NCBI RefSeq assembly: GCF_029968015.1
Contig: NZ_JASCIS010000024.1
Coordinates: 1 to 64,000, forward strand
Length of the DNA stretch: 64,000 nt
Origin: Streptomyces luteolus
Lineage (GTDB): Bacteria; Actinomycetota; Actinomycetes; Streptomycetales; Streptomycetaceae
Direction of reading: 5' to 3'
Shown: positions 27,939 through 36,097 of the stretch, piece after piece
Layout: each line of letters begins with the position of its first letter
Numbering within the stretch: position 1 is the stretch's first letter
The notes under the pieces: generated by a model
Database searches by the model: none
What the model saw: only the letters and a program-made list of their open reading frames with translations
Told to the model about the DNA's origin: nothing
Program-made: the position numbers and the translations under genes

Positions 27939-28954
27939 GTCCCCGTGCCCGGCGGGTCCGGATCGCCCGGATCAGCCGCAGGCGCTCCGCCCAGCCGCCC
28001 AAGGTCGTCGCGCTCGGCGGCGGCATGGGCCTGTCCGCCTCGCTCGCCGCGCTGCGCCGGATCACCGGCGACCTGACGGCCGTGGTCACCGTCGCCGACG
28101 ACGGCGGCTCCAGCGGCCGGCTCCGCGACGAGCTGGGCGTGCTCCCGCCCGGCGACCTGCGCAAGGCCCTGGCCGCGCTCTGCGGGGACGACGACTGGGG
28201 CCAGACCTGGGCCCGCGTCATCCAGCACCGCTTCCAGTCCAAGGGCGAGCTGCACGAGCACGCGGTCGGCAACCTGCTGATCGTCGCCCTGTGGGAGCAG
28301 CTCGGCGACCACGTCCAGGCCCTCGACCTGGTCGGCAAGCTGCTCGGCGCGCACGGCCGGGTGCTGCCCATGTCCGCCGTGCCGCTGGAGCTGCAGGCGC
28401 TGGTCAAGGGGCACGACCCGGAGCGCGCGGAGGACGTGGACACGGTCCGCGGCCAGGCCAACGTCGCGCTCACCCGCGGCGAGGTGCAGTCCGTGCATCT
28501 CGTACCGCACGACCCGCCCGCCGTGCCCGACGCCGTCGCCGCGGTCCTGGACGCGGACTGGGTGGTGCTCGGCCCCGGCTCCTGGTTCTCCTCCGTGATC
28601 CCGCACCTGCTCGTGCCGGAACTGCTGGAGGCGCTCACCGAGACCAAGGCCCGAAAGGTCCTCTCGCTCAACCTCGCACCCCAGCCCGGAGAAACCGAAG
28701 GCTTCTCACCGCAGCGTCATTTGGAGGTTTTGGGACGACACGCCCCTAAACTCGCCCTGGACGTGGTGCTGGCCGACGAGGCCGCCGTGCCCGACCGCGA
28801 CAGCCTCACCGACGCCGCCAAGCGTCTGGGGGCGGCGGTCGAGCTGGCGCCGGTGGCCCAGGCCGCCGGCTCTCCGAAGCACGACCCGGAGCTCCTGGCC
28901 GCCGCGTACGACCGTATTTTTCGGATGCATGGAAGGATCGGCCCATGGCGATGA
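27935..28954 (+). CDS. yvcK: YvcK-type UDP-sugar-binding gluconeogenesis factor
   Basis: 339-aa CofD/YvcK-fold protein. The nucleotide-sugar site opens with VALGGGMGLSASLAALRRI, followed by TVADDGGSSGRLR and GDLRKALAAL, and later GPGSWFSSVIPHLLVPEL. Homologues bind UDP-GlcNAc and are needed for cell-wall homeostasis and growth on gluconeogenic carbon. A basic N-terminal extension (PRARRVRIARISRRRSAQ) precedes the fold. The GTG start overlaps the rapZ stop, and the 3' end overlaps whiA by 10 nt. It is cytoplasmic. Confidence 0.94.
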   Translation: MSPRARRVRIARISRRRSAQPPKVVALGGGMGLSASLAALRRITGDLTAVVTVADDGGSSGRLRDELGVLPPGDLRKALAALCGDDDWGQTWARVIQHRFQSKGELHEHAVGNLLIVALWEQLGDHVQALDLVGKLLGAHGRVLPMSAVPLELQALVKGHDPERAEDVDTVRGQANVALTRGEVQSVHLVPHDPPAVPDAVAAVLDADWVVLGPGSWFSSVIPHLLVPELLEALTETKARKVLSLNLAPQPGETEGFSPQRHLEVLGRHAPKLALDVVLADEAAVPDRDSLTDAAKRLGAAVELAPVAQAAGSPKHDPELLAAAYDRIFRMHGRIGPWR

Positions 28955-29934
28955 CGGCAGCGGTGAAGGACGAAATCTCCCGGCTTCCCGTCACCCGGAC
29001 CTGCTGCAGAAAAGCAGAGGTCTCGGCGATTCTTCGGTTCGCGGGCGGGCTTCACCTGGTCAGCGGCCGCATCGTGATCGAGGCGGAGCTGGACACCGCG
29101 ATGGCGGCCCGGCGGCTCAAGAAGGACATCCTGGAGATCTTCGGGCACGGCTCGGAGCTCATGGTGATGGCCGCGGGCGGTCTGCGCCGCGGCTCCCGCT
29201 ATGTCGTACGCGTGGTGGCCGGAGGTGACCAACTGGCGCGCCAGACCGGCCTGGTGGACGGCCGCGGCCGCCCGATCCGCGGACTGCCCCCGCAGGTCGT
29301 CTCGGGTGCGACCTGCGACGCCGAGGCCGCCTGGCGCGGAGCGTTCCTGGCGCACGGCTCGCTGACCGAGCCGGGCCGCTCCTCCTCCCTGGAGGTGACC
29401 TGCCCGGGGCCCGAGGCGGCGCTCGCGCTCGTCGGCGCGGCCCGCCGGCTCTCCATCGCCGCGAAGGCCCGAGAGGTGCGCGGCGTGGACCGCGTCGTCG
29501 TCCGTGACGGTGACGCGATCGGCGCGCTGCTGACCCGGCTCGGCGCCCACGAGTCGGTGCTCGCCTGGGAGGAGCGGCGGATGCGCCGCGAGGTCCGGGC
29601 CACCGCCAACCGCCTGGCCAACTTCGACGACGCCAACCTGCGCCGCTCCGCCCGCGCCGCGGTCGCCGCGGGCGCCCGCGTGCAGCGCGCCCTGGAGATC
29701 CTCGGGGACGAGGTGCCGGAGCACCTCGCGGCGGCCGGACGGCTGCGCATGGAGCACAAGCAGGCCTCCCTGGAGGAGCTGGGCGCGCTCGCCGACCCGC
29801 CGCTGACCAAGGACGCGGTCGCGGGCCGCATCCGCCGCCTCCTGGCGATGGCCGACAAGCGCGCCCAGGACCTCGGCATTCCGGGTACGGAGTCGAACCT
29901 GACGGAGGAGATGGCCGACAACCTGGTCGGCTGA
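28945..29934 (+). CDS. whiA: Sporulation transcription factor WhiA
   Basis: 329-aa WhiA. The N-terminal two-thirds is the degenerate LAGLIDADG homing-endonuclease fold (RTCCRKAEVSAILRFAGGLH, with GLPPQVVSGATCDAEAAWRGAFLAHGSL). The C-terminal helix-turn-helix (ASLEELGALADPPLTKDAVAGRIRRLL) binds DNA. In Streptomyces WhiA acts with WhiB to switch aerial hyphae from growth to septation. The ATG lies within the end of yvcK, so translation is coupled. It is the last gene of the uvrC-rapZ-yvcK-whiA run, closed by a long palindromic terminator. Confidence 0.97.
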   Translation: MAMTAAVKDEISRLPVTRTCCRKAEVSAILRFAGGLHLVSGRIVIEAELDTAMAARRLKKDILEIFGHGSELMVMAAGGLRRGSRYVVRVVAGGDQLARQTGLVDGRGRPIRGLPPQVVSGATCDAEAAWRGAFLAHGSLTEPGRSSSLEVTCPGPEAALALVGAARRLSIAAKAREVRGVDRVVVRDGDAIGALLTRLGAHESVLAWEERRMRREVRATANRLANFDDANLRRSARAAVAAGARVQRALEILGDEVPEHLAAAGRLRMEHKQASLEELGALADPPLTKDAVAGRIRRLLAMADKRAQDLGIPGTESNLTEEMADNLVG

Positions 29935-30553
29935 CCGACCCGCTGACCCATCGCACGTAAAGCCGTCGGTGTCCGGAAATTTCCGGACACCGACGGCTTT
30001 TGCGCGCTCCGCGCGGAACCCGGACCCGGACCCCGGCCGAGTCGTCCGCCGAGGCCGGACGCGTCTCACAAGCTGAGCGGGTTCGTCGTCCTGGGCCGAA
30101 GCTTTTTTTACCGGCACGAGGTGTCACTCGATGTTGTCGACGCCACATTGACAAACGAGCGTCCTGACGCTCAGAACGAGCCGCCAACCCTGCGGAGGCA
30201 CCCTCCGGATGACCCCCGGAATGGCTACCTCCGGAGCCGCGAACGCGCGTTGTGCAGGCCTCGCGCGGTAGTTACGGGGCGTGACAGTGGAGGTGTCGGA
30301 GGCACCCTCGACGGGCACTCAAATGAGGGCGCTTCCGCCCGTCTGATGGGCCAAGCGCTTACTTCCCCGCCCTGCTGACTCTGAGTGACGAACGGAGGGC
30401 CGTATCCGCAAACACGGTGCGGGCCGCCGCAACTCGTACGGACCCTGTCGATGTCACTCGAACGTCTCAGGAGAGGTAGGGTCGGAGGCGGTCGGGGACA
30501 TCCCATTCAGCTCGCCGGCGCACAGACCGGCGTACCAACGAGGAGATCGGTTC
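29935..30553 (+). other. 619-nt intergenic region between whiA and gap
   Basis: Besides the whiA terminator, I see TTGACA at 30148-30153, followed at 30157-30172 by a perfect dyad GAGCGTC-CT-GACGCTC. TAGGGT at 30477-30482 could be a -10 box about 70 nt before gap. Several G/C dyads lie between 30190 and 30330. No protein is supported: the one plus-strand frame (30121-30378) has no ribosome binding site and no recognisable sequence. The region probably carries the gap promoter(s) and a long structured leader. Confidence 0.6.
29959..30000. terminator. Loop-less 42-nt palindromic terminator after whiA
   Basis: Two 21-nt arms are exact complements with no spacer, centred on GGAAATTTCC and followed by a T run (TTTT at 29998-30001). 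As RNA the A/U centre gives the loop. It lies 25 nt after the whiA stop and would work on either strand. Confidence 0.9.
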
Positions 30554-31561
30554 GTGACGATCCGCGTAGGCATCAATGGCTTCGGTCGCATCGGCCGCAA
30601 CTACTTCCGGGCGCTCCTGGAGCAGGGCGCGGACATCGAGGTCGTTGCCGTCAACGACCTGGGTGACACCGCGACCACGGCCCACCTGCTGAAGTACGAC
30701 ACCATCCTTGGGCGCCTCAAGGCCGAGGTCACCCACACCGAAGACACCATCACCGTCGACGGACACACCATCAAGGTGCTGTCCGAGCGCAACCCCGCGG
30801 ACATCCCCTGGGGCGACCTGGGCGTCGACATCGTCATCGAGTCGACCGGCATCTTCACGAAGAAGGAAGACGCCGCGAAGCACATCGCCGGTGGCGCCAA
30901 GAAGGTCCTGATCTCGGCTCCGGCCAAGGACGAGGACATCACCATCGTGATGGGCGTCAACCAGGACAAGTACGAGCCGGCACAGCACCACGTCATCTCC
31001 AACGCCTCCTGCACCACCAACTGCGTGGCGCCGATGGCCAAGGTTCTCGACGAGAACTTCGGCATCGTCAAGGGCCTGATGACGACCGTGCACGCGTACA
31101 CCAACGACCAGCGCATCCTGGACTTCCCGCACAAGGACCTGCGCCGCGCCCGTGCCGCCGCGGAGAACATCATCCCGACGACCACCGGTGCCGCCAAGGC
31201 CACCGCCCTCGTCCTGCCGCAGCTCAAGGGCAAGCTGGACGGCATCGCCATGCGCGTCCCGGTTCCCACCGGCTCCGCCACGGACCTGGTCGTCGAGCTC
31301 ACCCGCGAGGTCACCAAGGACGAGGTCAACGCCGCGTTCAAGAAGGCCGCGGACGGCGAGCTCAAGGGCTTCCTGTACTACACCGAGGACCCGATCGTGT
31401 CCTCGGACATCGTCAGCGACCCGGCTTCCTGCACCTTCGACTCCTCCATGACGATGGTCCAGGAGGGCAAGACGGTGAAGATCCTCGGCTGGTACGACAA
31501 CGAGTGGGGTTACTCGAACCGTCTGGTCGACCTCACCACCTTCGTCGGTGGCCAGCTCTGA
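30554..31561 (+). CDS. gap: Glyceraldehyde-3-phosphate dehydrogenase
   Basis: 335-aa NAD-type GAPDH, converting glyceraldehyde-3-phosphate to 1,3-bisphosphoglycerate. The Rossmann motif is GINGFGRIGR (7-16), the catalytic Cys is Cys153 in ASCTTN, and the substrate-binding HAYTNDQ and NEWGYSNR are present. Asp35 in VAVNDL indicates an NAD preference. GTG 30554 has AGGAGA 7 nt upstream. It heads gap-pgk-tpiA-secG. A partial hairpin before pgk may set gap expression above that of the downstream genes. Confidence 0.97.
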   Translation: MTIRVGINGFGRIGRNYFRALLEQGADIEVVAVNDLGDTATTAHLLKYDTILGRLKAEVTHTEDTITVDGHTIKVLSERNPADIPWGDLGVDIVIESTGIFTKKEDAAKHIAGGAKKVLISAPAKDEDITIVMGVNQDKYEPAQHHVISNASCTTNCVAPMAKVLDENFGIVKGLMTTVHAYTNDQRILDFPHKDLRRARAAAENIIPTTTGAAKATALVLPQLKGKLDGIAMRVPVPTGSATDLVVELTREVTKDEVNAAFKKAADGELKGFLYYTEDPIVSSDIVSDPASCTFDSSMTMVQEGKTVKILGWYDNEWGYSNRLVDLTTFVGGQL

Positions 31562-31595
31562 CCCGGACTTGATTCGGACAGGCATCTCGATGTGA

Positions 31596-31645
31596 GCTAC
31601 GGGGCTCGGGCAGCGTGATCTTTCGCGCCGCCCGGGCCCCGTAGC
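31596..31645 (+). terminator. Intra-operon hairpin between gap and pgk
   Basis: GCTACGGGGCTCGGGC pairs with GCCCGGGCCCCGTAGC (16 bp, one G-U) over an 18-nt loop, followed by TTGTTTGCTC. It is probably a leaky terminator or processing/stabilising hairpin that makes gap mRNA more abundant than pgk-tpiA. Confidence 0.65.
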
Positions 31646-31681
31646 TTGTTTGCTCGGAAGCTTTCAAGGAGTCCCTGAGAA

Positions 31682-32893
31682 ATGAAGACGATCGACGAAC
31701 TTCTCGCCGAAGGCGTCGCCGGTAAGCGGGTATTCGTCCGCGCCGACCTGAACGTGCCGCTGGACGGCACCACCATCACCGACGACGGCCGTATCCGCGC
31801 CGTGCTGCCGACCGTGAAGGCGCTCGCCGACGCGGGCGCGCGGGTCGTCGTCGCCTCCCACCTGGGCCGCCCCAAGGGTGCCCCGGACCCGGCCTTCTCG
31901 CTCGCCCCGGCCGCCGCCCGGCTCGGTGAACTCCTCGGCGCCGACGTGCAGTTCGCCACGGACACCGTCGGCGACTCCGCCAAGTCCGTCGTCGCGGGCC
32001 TCGCCGACGGCCAGGTCGCCGTCGTCGAGAACCTGCGCTTCAACGCCGGCGAGACCTCCAAGGACGACGCCGAGCGCGGCGCCTTCGCCGACCGGCTGGC
32101 CGCCCTCGCCGACCTGTACGTGGGCGACGGCTTCGGCGCCGTGCACCGCAAGCACGCCTCGGTGTACGACCTCCCGGCGCGGCTCCCGCACGCCGCGGGC
32201 TACCTCATCGCCAAGGAGGTCAGCGTCCTCAAGAAGCTCACCGAGGACGTCAAGCGCCCGTACACCGTGGTCCTCGGCGGCGCCAAGGTCTCCGACAAGC
32301 TTGCCGTCATCGACGAACTCCTCGGCAAGGCCGACCGCCTCCTCATCGGCGGCGGCATGGCGTACACCTTCCTCAAGGCCAAGGGGTACGAGGTCGGCAT
32401 CTCCCTCCTCCAGGAGGACCAGATCCCGGTGGTCAAGGAGTACATGGAGCGCGCCGAGAAGAGCGGCGTCGAGCTCGTCCTCCCGGTCGACGTCCTCGTC
32501 TCCACCGAGTTCCCGGACCTGAAGACCAAGGCCCCGGCCGACTTCGACACCGTCGACGCCGACCGGATCCCCGCGGACAAGGAGGGCCTGGACATCGGCC
32601 CCAAGTCCCGCGAGCTGTTCGCCTCCAAGATCACCGACGCCGAGACGGTGTTCTGGAACGGCCCCGTCGGAGTCGCCGAGCACCCCGACTACGCTGGCGG
32701 CACGACGGCCATCGCGCAGGCCCTGCTCGACAGCAAGGGCTTCACGGTGGTCGGCGGTGGCGACTCCGCCGCCGCCGTCCGCAACCTGGGCTTCGACGAG
32801 TCGAAGTTCGGCCATATCTCGACCGGTGGCGGTGCCTCCCTCGAATACCTCGAGGGCAAGACCCTGCCGGGCCTCGCCGCACTGGAGGACTGA
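31682..32893 (+). CDS. pgk: Phosphoglycerate kinase
   Basis: 403-aa PGK, making ATP from 1,3-bisphosphoglycerate and ADP. N-terminal substrate motifs are RADLNVPL and SHLGRPKG; hinge and nucleotide motifs include VLGGAKVSDK, LIGGGMAYTFLKAKG and VVGGGDSAAAV, ending with STGGGASLEYLEG. Length is normal. Start ATG 31682 has AAGGAG 9 nt upstream. tpiA follows 6 nt downstream. It is transcribed after the gap-pgk hairpin. Confidence 0.97.
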   Translation: MKTIDELLAEGVAGKRVFVRADLNVPLDGTTITDDGRIRAVLPTVKALADAGARVVVASHLGRPKGAPDPAFSLAPAAARLGELLGADVQFATDTVGDSAKSVVAGLADGQVAVVENLRFNAGETSKDDAERGAFADRLAALADLYVGDGFGAVHRKHASVYDLPARLPHAAGYLIAKEVSVLKKLTEDVKRPYTVVLGGAKVSDKLAVIDELLGKADRLLIGGGMAYTFLKAKGYEVGISLLQEDQIPVVKEYMERAEKSGVELVLPVDVLVSTEFPDLKTKAPADFDTVDADRIPADKEGLDIGPKSRELFASKITDAETVFWNGPVGVAEHPDYAGGTTAIAQALLDSKGFTVVGGGDSAAAVRNLGFDESKFGHISTGGGASLEYLEGKTLPGLAALED

Positions 32894-32899
32894 CCCTTA

Positions 32900-33676
<777 letters not shown>

Positions 33677-33824
33677 GTCCGGGAACCGACCGGGACTGAG
33701 TATGCGGTAGCGACGTAACGTCGTACCCTTGCGGGGTCCGAGGCTTGCTTTTCTGAGCTTTCCGCTCATTCACGCGAGACTCGGGCCCCGTCGTCGTACA
33801 GATACCGAGGAAGTTGGTCCAGCC

Positions 33825-34061
33825 GTGGTTATGGGGTTCTCGATCGCCCTGCTCGTCTTCAGCGGACTCATGATGCTTTTGGTGCTGATGCACAAGGGCA
33901 AGGGCGGTGGCCTCTCCGACATGTTCGGTGGCGGTATGCAGTCCTCCGTCGGCGGCTCCTCGGTCGCCGAGCGCAACCTCGACCGCATCACCGTCGTGGT
34001 CGGTCTGCTGTGGTTCGCGTGCATTGTCGTGCTCGGCCTGCTGATGAAGCTCGACAGCTGA
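33825..34061 (+). CDS. secG: Preprotein translocase subunit SecG
   Basis: 78-aa SecG, the small auxiliary subunit of the SecYEG channel. Two TM helices (GFSIALLVFSGLMMLLVLMH and ITVVVGLLWFACIVVLGLLM) flank the conserved GGGLSDMFGGG loop. GTG 33825 is preferred, with GAGGAAG 11 nt upstream; ATG 33831 would also do. Its place directly after tpiA is conserved in actinobacteria. Confidence 0.93.
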   Translation: MVMGFSIALLVFSGLMMLLVLMHKGKGGGLSDMFGGGMQSSVGGSSVAERNLDRITVVVGLLWFACIVVLGLLMKLDS

Positions 34062-34080
34062 CGCTTTATCGTCCTACCGG

Positions 34081-34110
34081 TTGACGCGGTATTGCCGTAC
34101 GCCTTTTATA
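34081..34110 (+). promoter_or_regulatory. Promoter-like TTGACG-N18-TTTATA
   Basis: TTGACG (34081-34086) and TTTATA (34105-34110) are spaced 18 nt apart, in an unusually A/T-rich patch for this genome. It lies 20 nt after secG and could drive the RbpA-family gene or a small leader RNA. Confidence 0.45.
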
Positions 34111-34162
34111 GGCGGCTTATTATGGCCGTGCGTCTCCGGGGTGGGGGTGTAACTCCAAACAC

Positions 34163-34190
34163 TGGACGCGCGTTGGGCCTTACGTAGACT
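34163..34190 (+). promoter_or_regulatory. Second promoter candidate for the RbpA-family gene
   Basis: TGGACG, 16 nt, then TAGACT, close to the vegetative TTGACR-TAGRRT pattern. Expected start near 34197, about 60 nt before the GTG start. Confidence 0.45.
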
Positions 34191-34257
34191 GGGGCACCCG
34201 CGGCACGGCCGCCGGTGAGCAACGCTGTGCAGCACTGTTACGCAGGGAGTTACGACC

Positions 34258-34593
34258 GTGGCAAGTGGCAACGCGATCCGTGGAAGTCGGGTCGGAGCGG
34301 GGCCGATGGGCGAGGCCGAGCGGGGCGAGTCCGCGCCGCGCCTGCGCATCTCCTTCTGGTGCTCCAACGGGCATGAGACACAGCCGAGCTTCGCCAGTGA
34401 CGCGCAGGTCCCCGACACCTGGGACTGCCCGCGCTGCGGATTCCCGGCCGGCCAGGACCGGGACAACCCGCCGGACCCGCCGCGCACCGAGCCCTACAAG
34501 ACCCACCTCGCGTACGTCCGCGAGCGGCGCAGCGACGCGGACGGCGAGGCCATCCTCGCCGAGGCACTCGCCAAACTGCGCGGCGAGATCTAG
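34258..34593 (+). CDS. rbpA: RbpA-family RNA polymerase-binding protein
   Basis: 111-aa RbpA-type protein. The family binds RNA polymerase and the principal sigma factor to stabilise open complexes in actinobacteria. The N-terminal tail RGSRVGAG, the core with C35-x3-H39 and C57-x2-C60 (CSNGH...CPRC) as a possible zinc site, and the C-terminal sigma-interaction region (KTHLAYVRERRSDADGEAILAEALAKLRG) match the family pattern. The core differs from the RbpA sequence I remember from S. coelicolor, so this may be a second family member rather than the main one. GTG 34258 has AGGGAG 8 nt upstream. Confidence 0.78.
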   Translation: MASGNAIRGSRVGAGPMGEAERGESAPRLRISFWCSNGHETQPSFASDAQVPDTWDCPRCGFPAGQDRDNPPDPPRTEPYKTHLAYVRERRSDADGEAILAEALAKLRGEI

Positions 34594-34604
34594 GAATTGA
34601 GAGC

Positions 34605-34632
34605 GGCCGGACACCCCCGAGGGTGTCCGGCC
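34605..34632 (+). terminator. Terminator after the RbpA-family gene
   Basis: Perfect 12-bp stem GGCCGGACACCC/GGGTGTCCGGCC with a 4-nt loop, starting 12 nt after the stop codon. Confidence 0.8.
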
Positions 34633-34683
34633 GGACTGCTTTCCGAGGTCTGTTCTCCCAGGTCGGAGCCGCGCCGCGGCCGA

Positions 34684-34706
34684 TTGTCAGTGGCCTCCTC
34701 TAAGGT
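34684..34706 (+). promoter_or_regulatory. PafBC-type damage promoter of the MFS gene
   Basis: TTGTCAGTG, 8 nt, then TAAGGT: a full match to the -35-like element, with the same spacing as at uvrB, terD and uvrC. Expected start near 34713, leaving a 26-nt leader with a ribosome binding site. Confidence 0.7.
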
Positions 34707-34738
34707 CTGCAAGTAGCTGACCAAAAGGGGGAGTTGGC

Positions 34739-35992
34739 GTGGTCGAGGGGGTAACGGACGCCGCGGGGACCGCGGCAGCCGCGGCGGAGCGCGCGCCGTC
34801 CTGGCGCGGGGGATTCGGTCGGCTGTGGTCGGCCGCGATCATCTCCCGCTTGGGTGACTCGCTGCGTATCGCCGCTCTGCCGCTGCTCGCCACGACTCTC
34901 ACCGACGAACCGACGCTCGTGGCCCTCGTCACCGCCTGCGGCTATCTGCCCTGGATCCTTTTCGGCCTGATCGGCGGAGCGGTCGCCGACCGGGTCGACC
35001 AACGACGCGCCATGTGGGCCGTGGATCTCCTACGAGGACTGCTGATCGGCGGTTTCGCCGTGGCCGTCGCCTTCGGCCAGGCGACGATCGCGCTGCTCAT
35101 GATCCTCGCCTTCGTCCTCACCACCCTCCAGACCCTCTTCGACAACGCGGCCACGGCCCTGCTCCCCGCCGTCGTCGGCCCCGAGGCCCTCGGCAGCGCC
35201 AACGCCCGCCTGCAGACCGGCCAGATGCTCGTCAGCAGCTTCCTGGCCACGCCCGCGGTGCCCCTGCTGCTCGCCGCGGGAATCGCCGTGCCCTACGCCG
35301 CGAACGCCGCCACGTATCTGCTCGGCGCCGCACTGATCGCCTCCCTGCGTACGGCACCGCGCGAGCGGGCGGCACCGCTGAGCGGGAGCGGCCTGCGGGC
35401 CGACATCGCCGAAGGAGTGCGGATCCTGTGGCAGGACCGGGCGCTGCGCGGCCTGTGCCTCGCGGCCACGTTGTGCAACGTCGGCGTCGGCGGGCTCATC
35501 GCCACCCTCGTCCTGCACGTCACGGGATGGCTCGACGCGAGCGCGACGGCGTACGCCCTCTGCCTGTCCGCGTACGGCGTGGGCAGTGTCGCCGCCGGGC
35601 TCTGCGCCAACCGGATCGGGCGCCGCGTGGGGCGGTTGCGGAGCATCTTCCTCGCGGGCCTCGTGCAGATCGTGCCGCTGCTCGCGATCGGGACGATACG
35701 CAGCGTCTGGGCCGTCCTGCTCGGGCTCGTGGTGTTCGGCTTCATGGGCATGGTGTGGAACGTCAACCAGGTCACGCTCATGCAGCAGCGCAGCCCCACC
35801 GATGCGATCGGCCGGATCAGCGCCGCCTTCCGCACCCTGTCGCTCGGCGCCACCCCGGTGGGCGCGGCACTCGCCGGTGTCGCCGCCTCGGCCTGGGGGC
35901 TCAACACCCCGGCGCTGCTTGCCGCCGCGCTGTTCGTGCTCTCCGTCGCCGCGCTGATACCCGCGCTCAAGTCCCCGGTCACCGCTCCTTAA
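34739..35992 (+). CDS. MFS transporter, probably DNA-damage inducible
   Basis: 417-aa major facilitator with 11-12 hydrophobic segments. The loop motif between TM2 and TM3 reads GGAVADRVDQRR (motif A-like), and a matching loop after TM8 reads CANRIGRRVGRLR. The overall form resembles the drug/macrolide-efflux MFS branch (MefA type, RISAAFRTLSLGATPVGAALAG). The substrate is unknown. GTG 34739 has GGGGGAG 5 nt upstream. The promoter has the PafBC-type architecture, so export of a DNA-damaging or damage-associated compound is a reasonable guess. Confidence 0.87.
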   Translation: MVEGVTDAAGTAAAAAERAPSWRGGFGRLWSAAIISRLGDSLRIAALPLLATTLTDEPTLVALVTACGYLPWILFGLIGGAVADRVDQRRAMWAVDLLRGLLIGGFAVAVAFGQATIALLMILAFVLTTLQTLFDNAATALLPAVVGPEALGSANARLQTGQMLVSSFLATPAVPLLLAAGIAVPYAANAATYLLGAALIASLRTAPRERAAPLSGSGLRADIAEGVRILWQDRALRGLCLAATLCNVGVGGLIATLVLHVTGWLDASATAYALCLSAYGVGSVAAGLCANRIGRRVGRLRSIFLAGLVQIVPLLAIGTIRSVWAVLLGLVVFGFMGMVWNVNQVTLMQQRSPTDAIGRISAAFRTLSLGATPVGAALAGVAASAWGLNTPALLAAALFVLSVAALIPALKSPVTAP

Positions 35993-36097
35993 GTCGGCCG
36001 ACAGGGGACAGACAGCTCATACCGCTCGCTGATCAATTAGGTTGGAGGGGCAGCGGGGAAGTTGCAGGCTCAGGTAGAGAGAAGGCTGAAGTCCGAG

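Noticed and set aside
30121..30378. 85-aa frame in the gap leader
   Set aside because: No ribosome binding site and no recognisable sequence; the region looks regulatory, with TTGACA and a dyad inside the frame.
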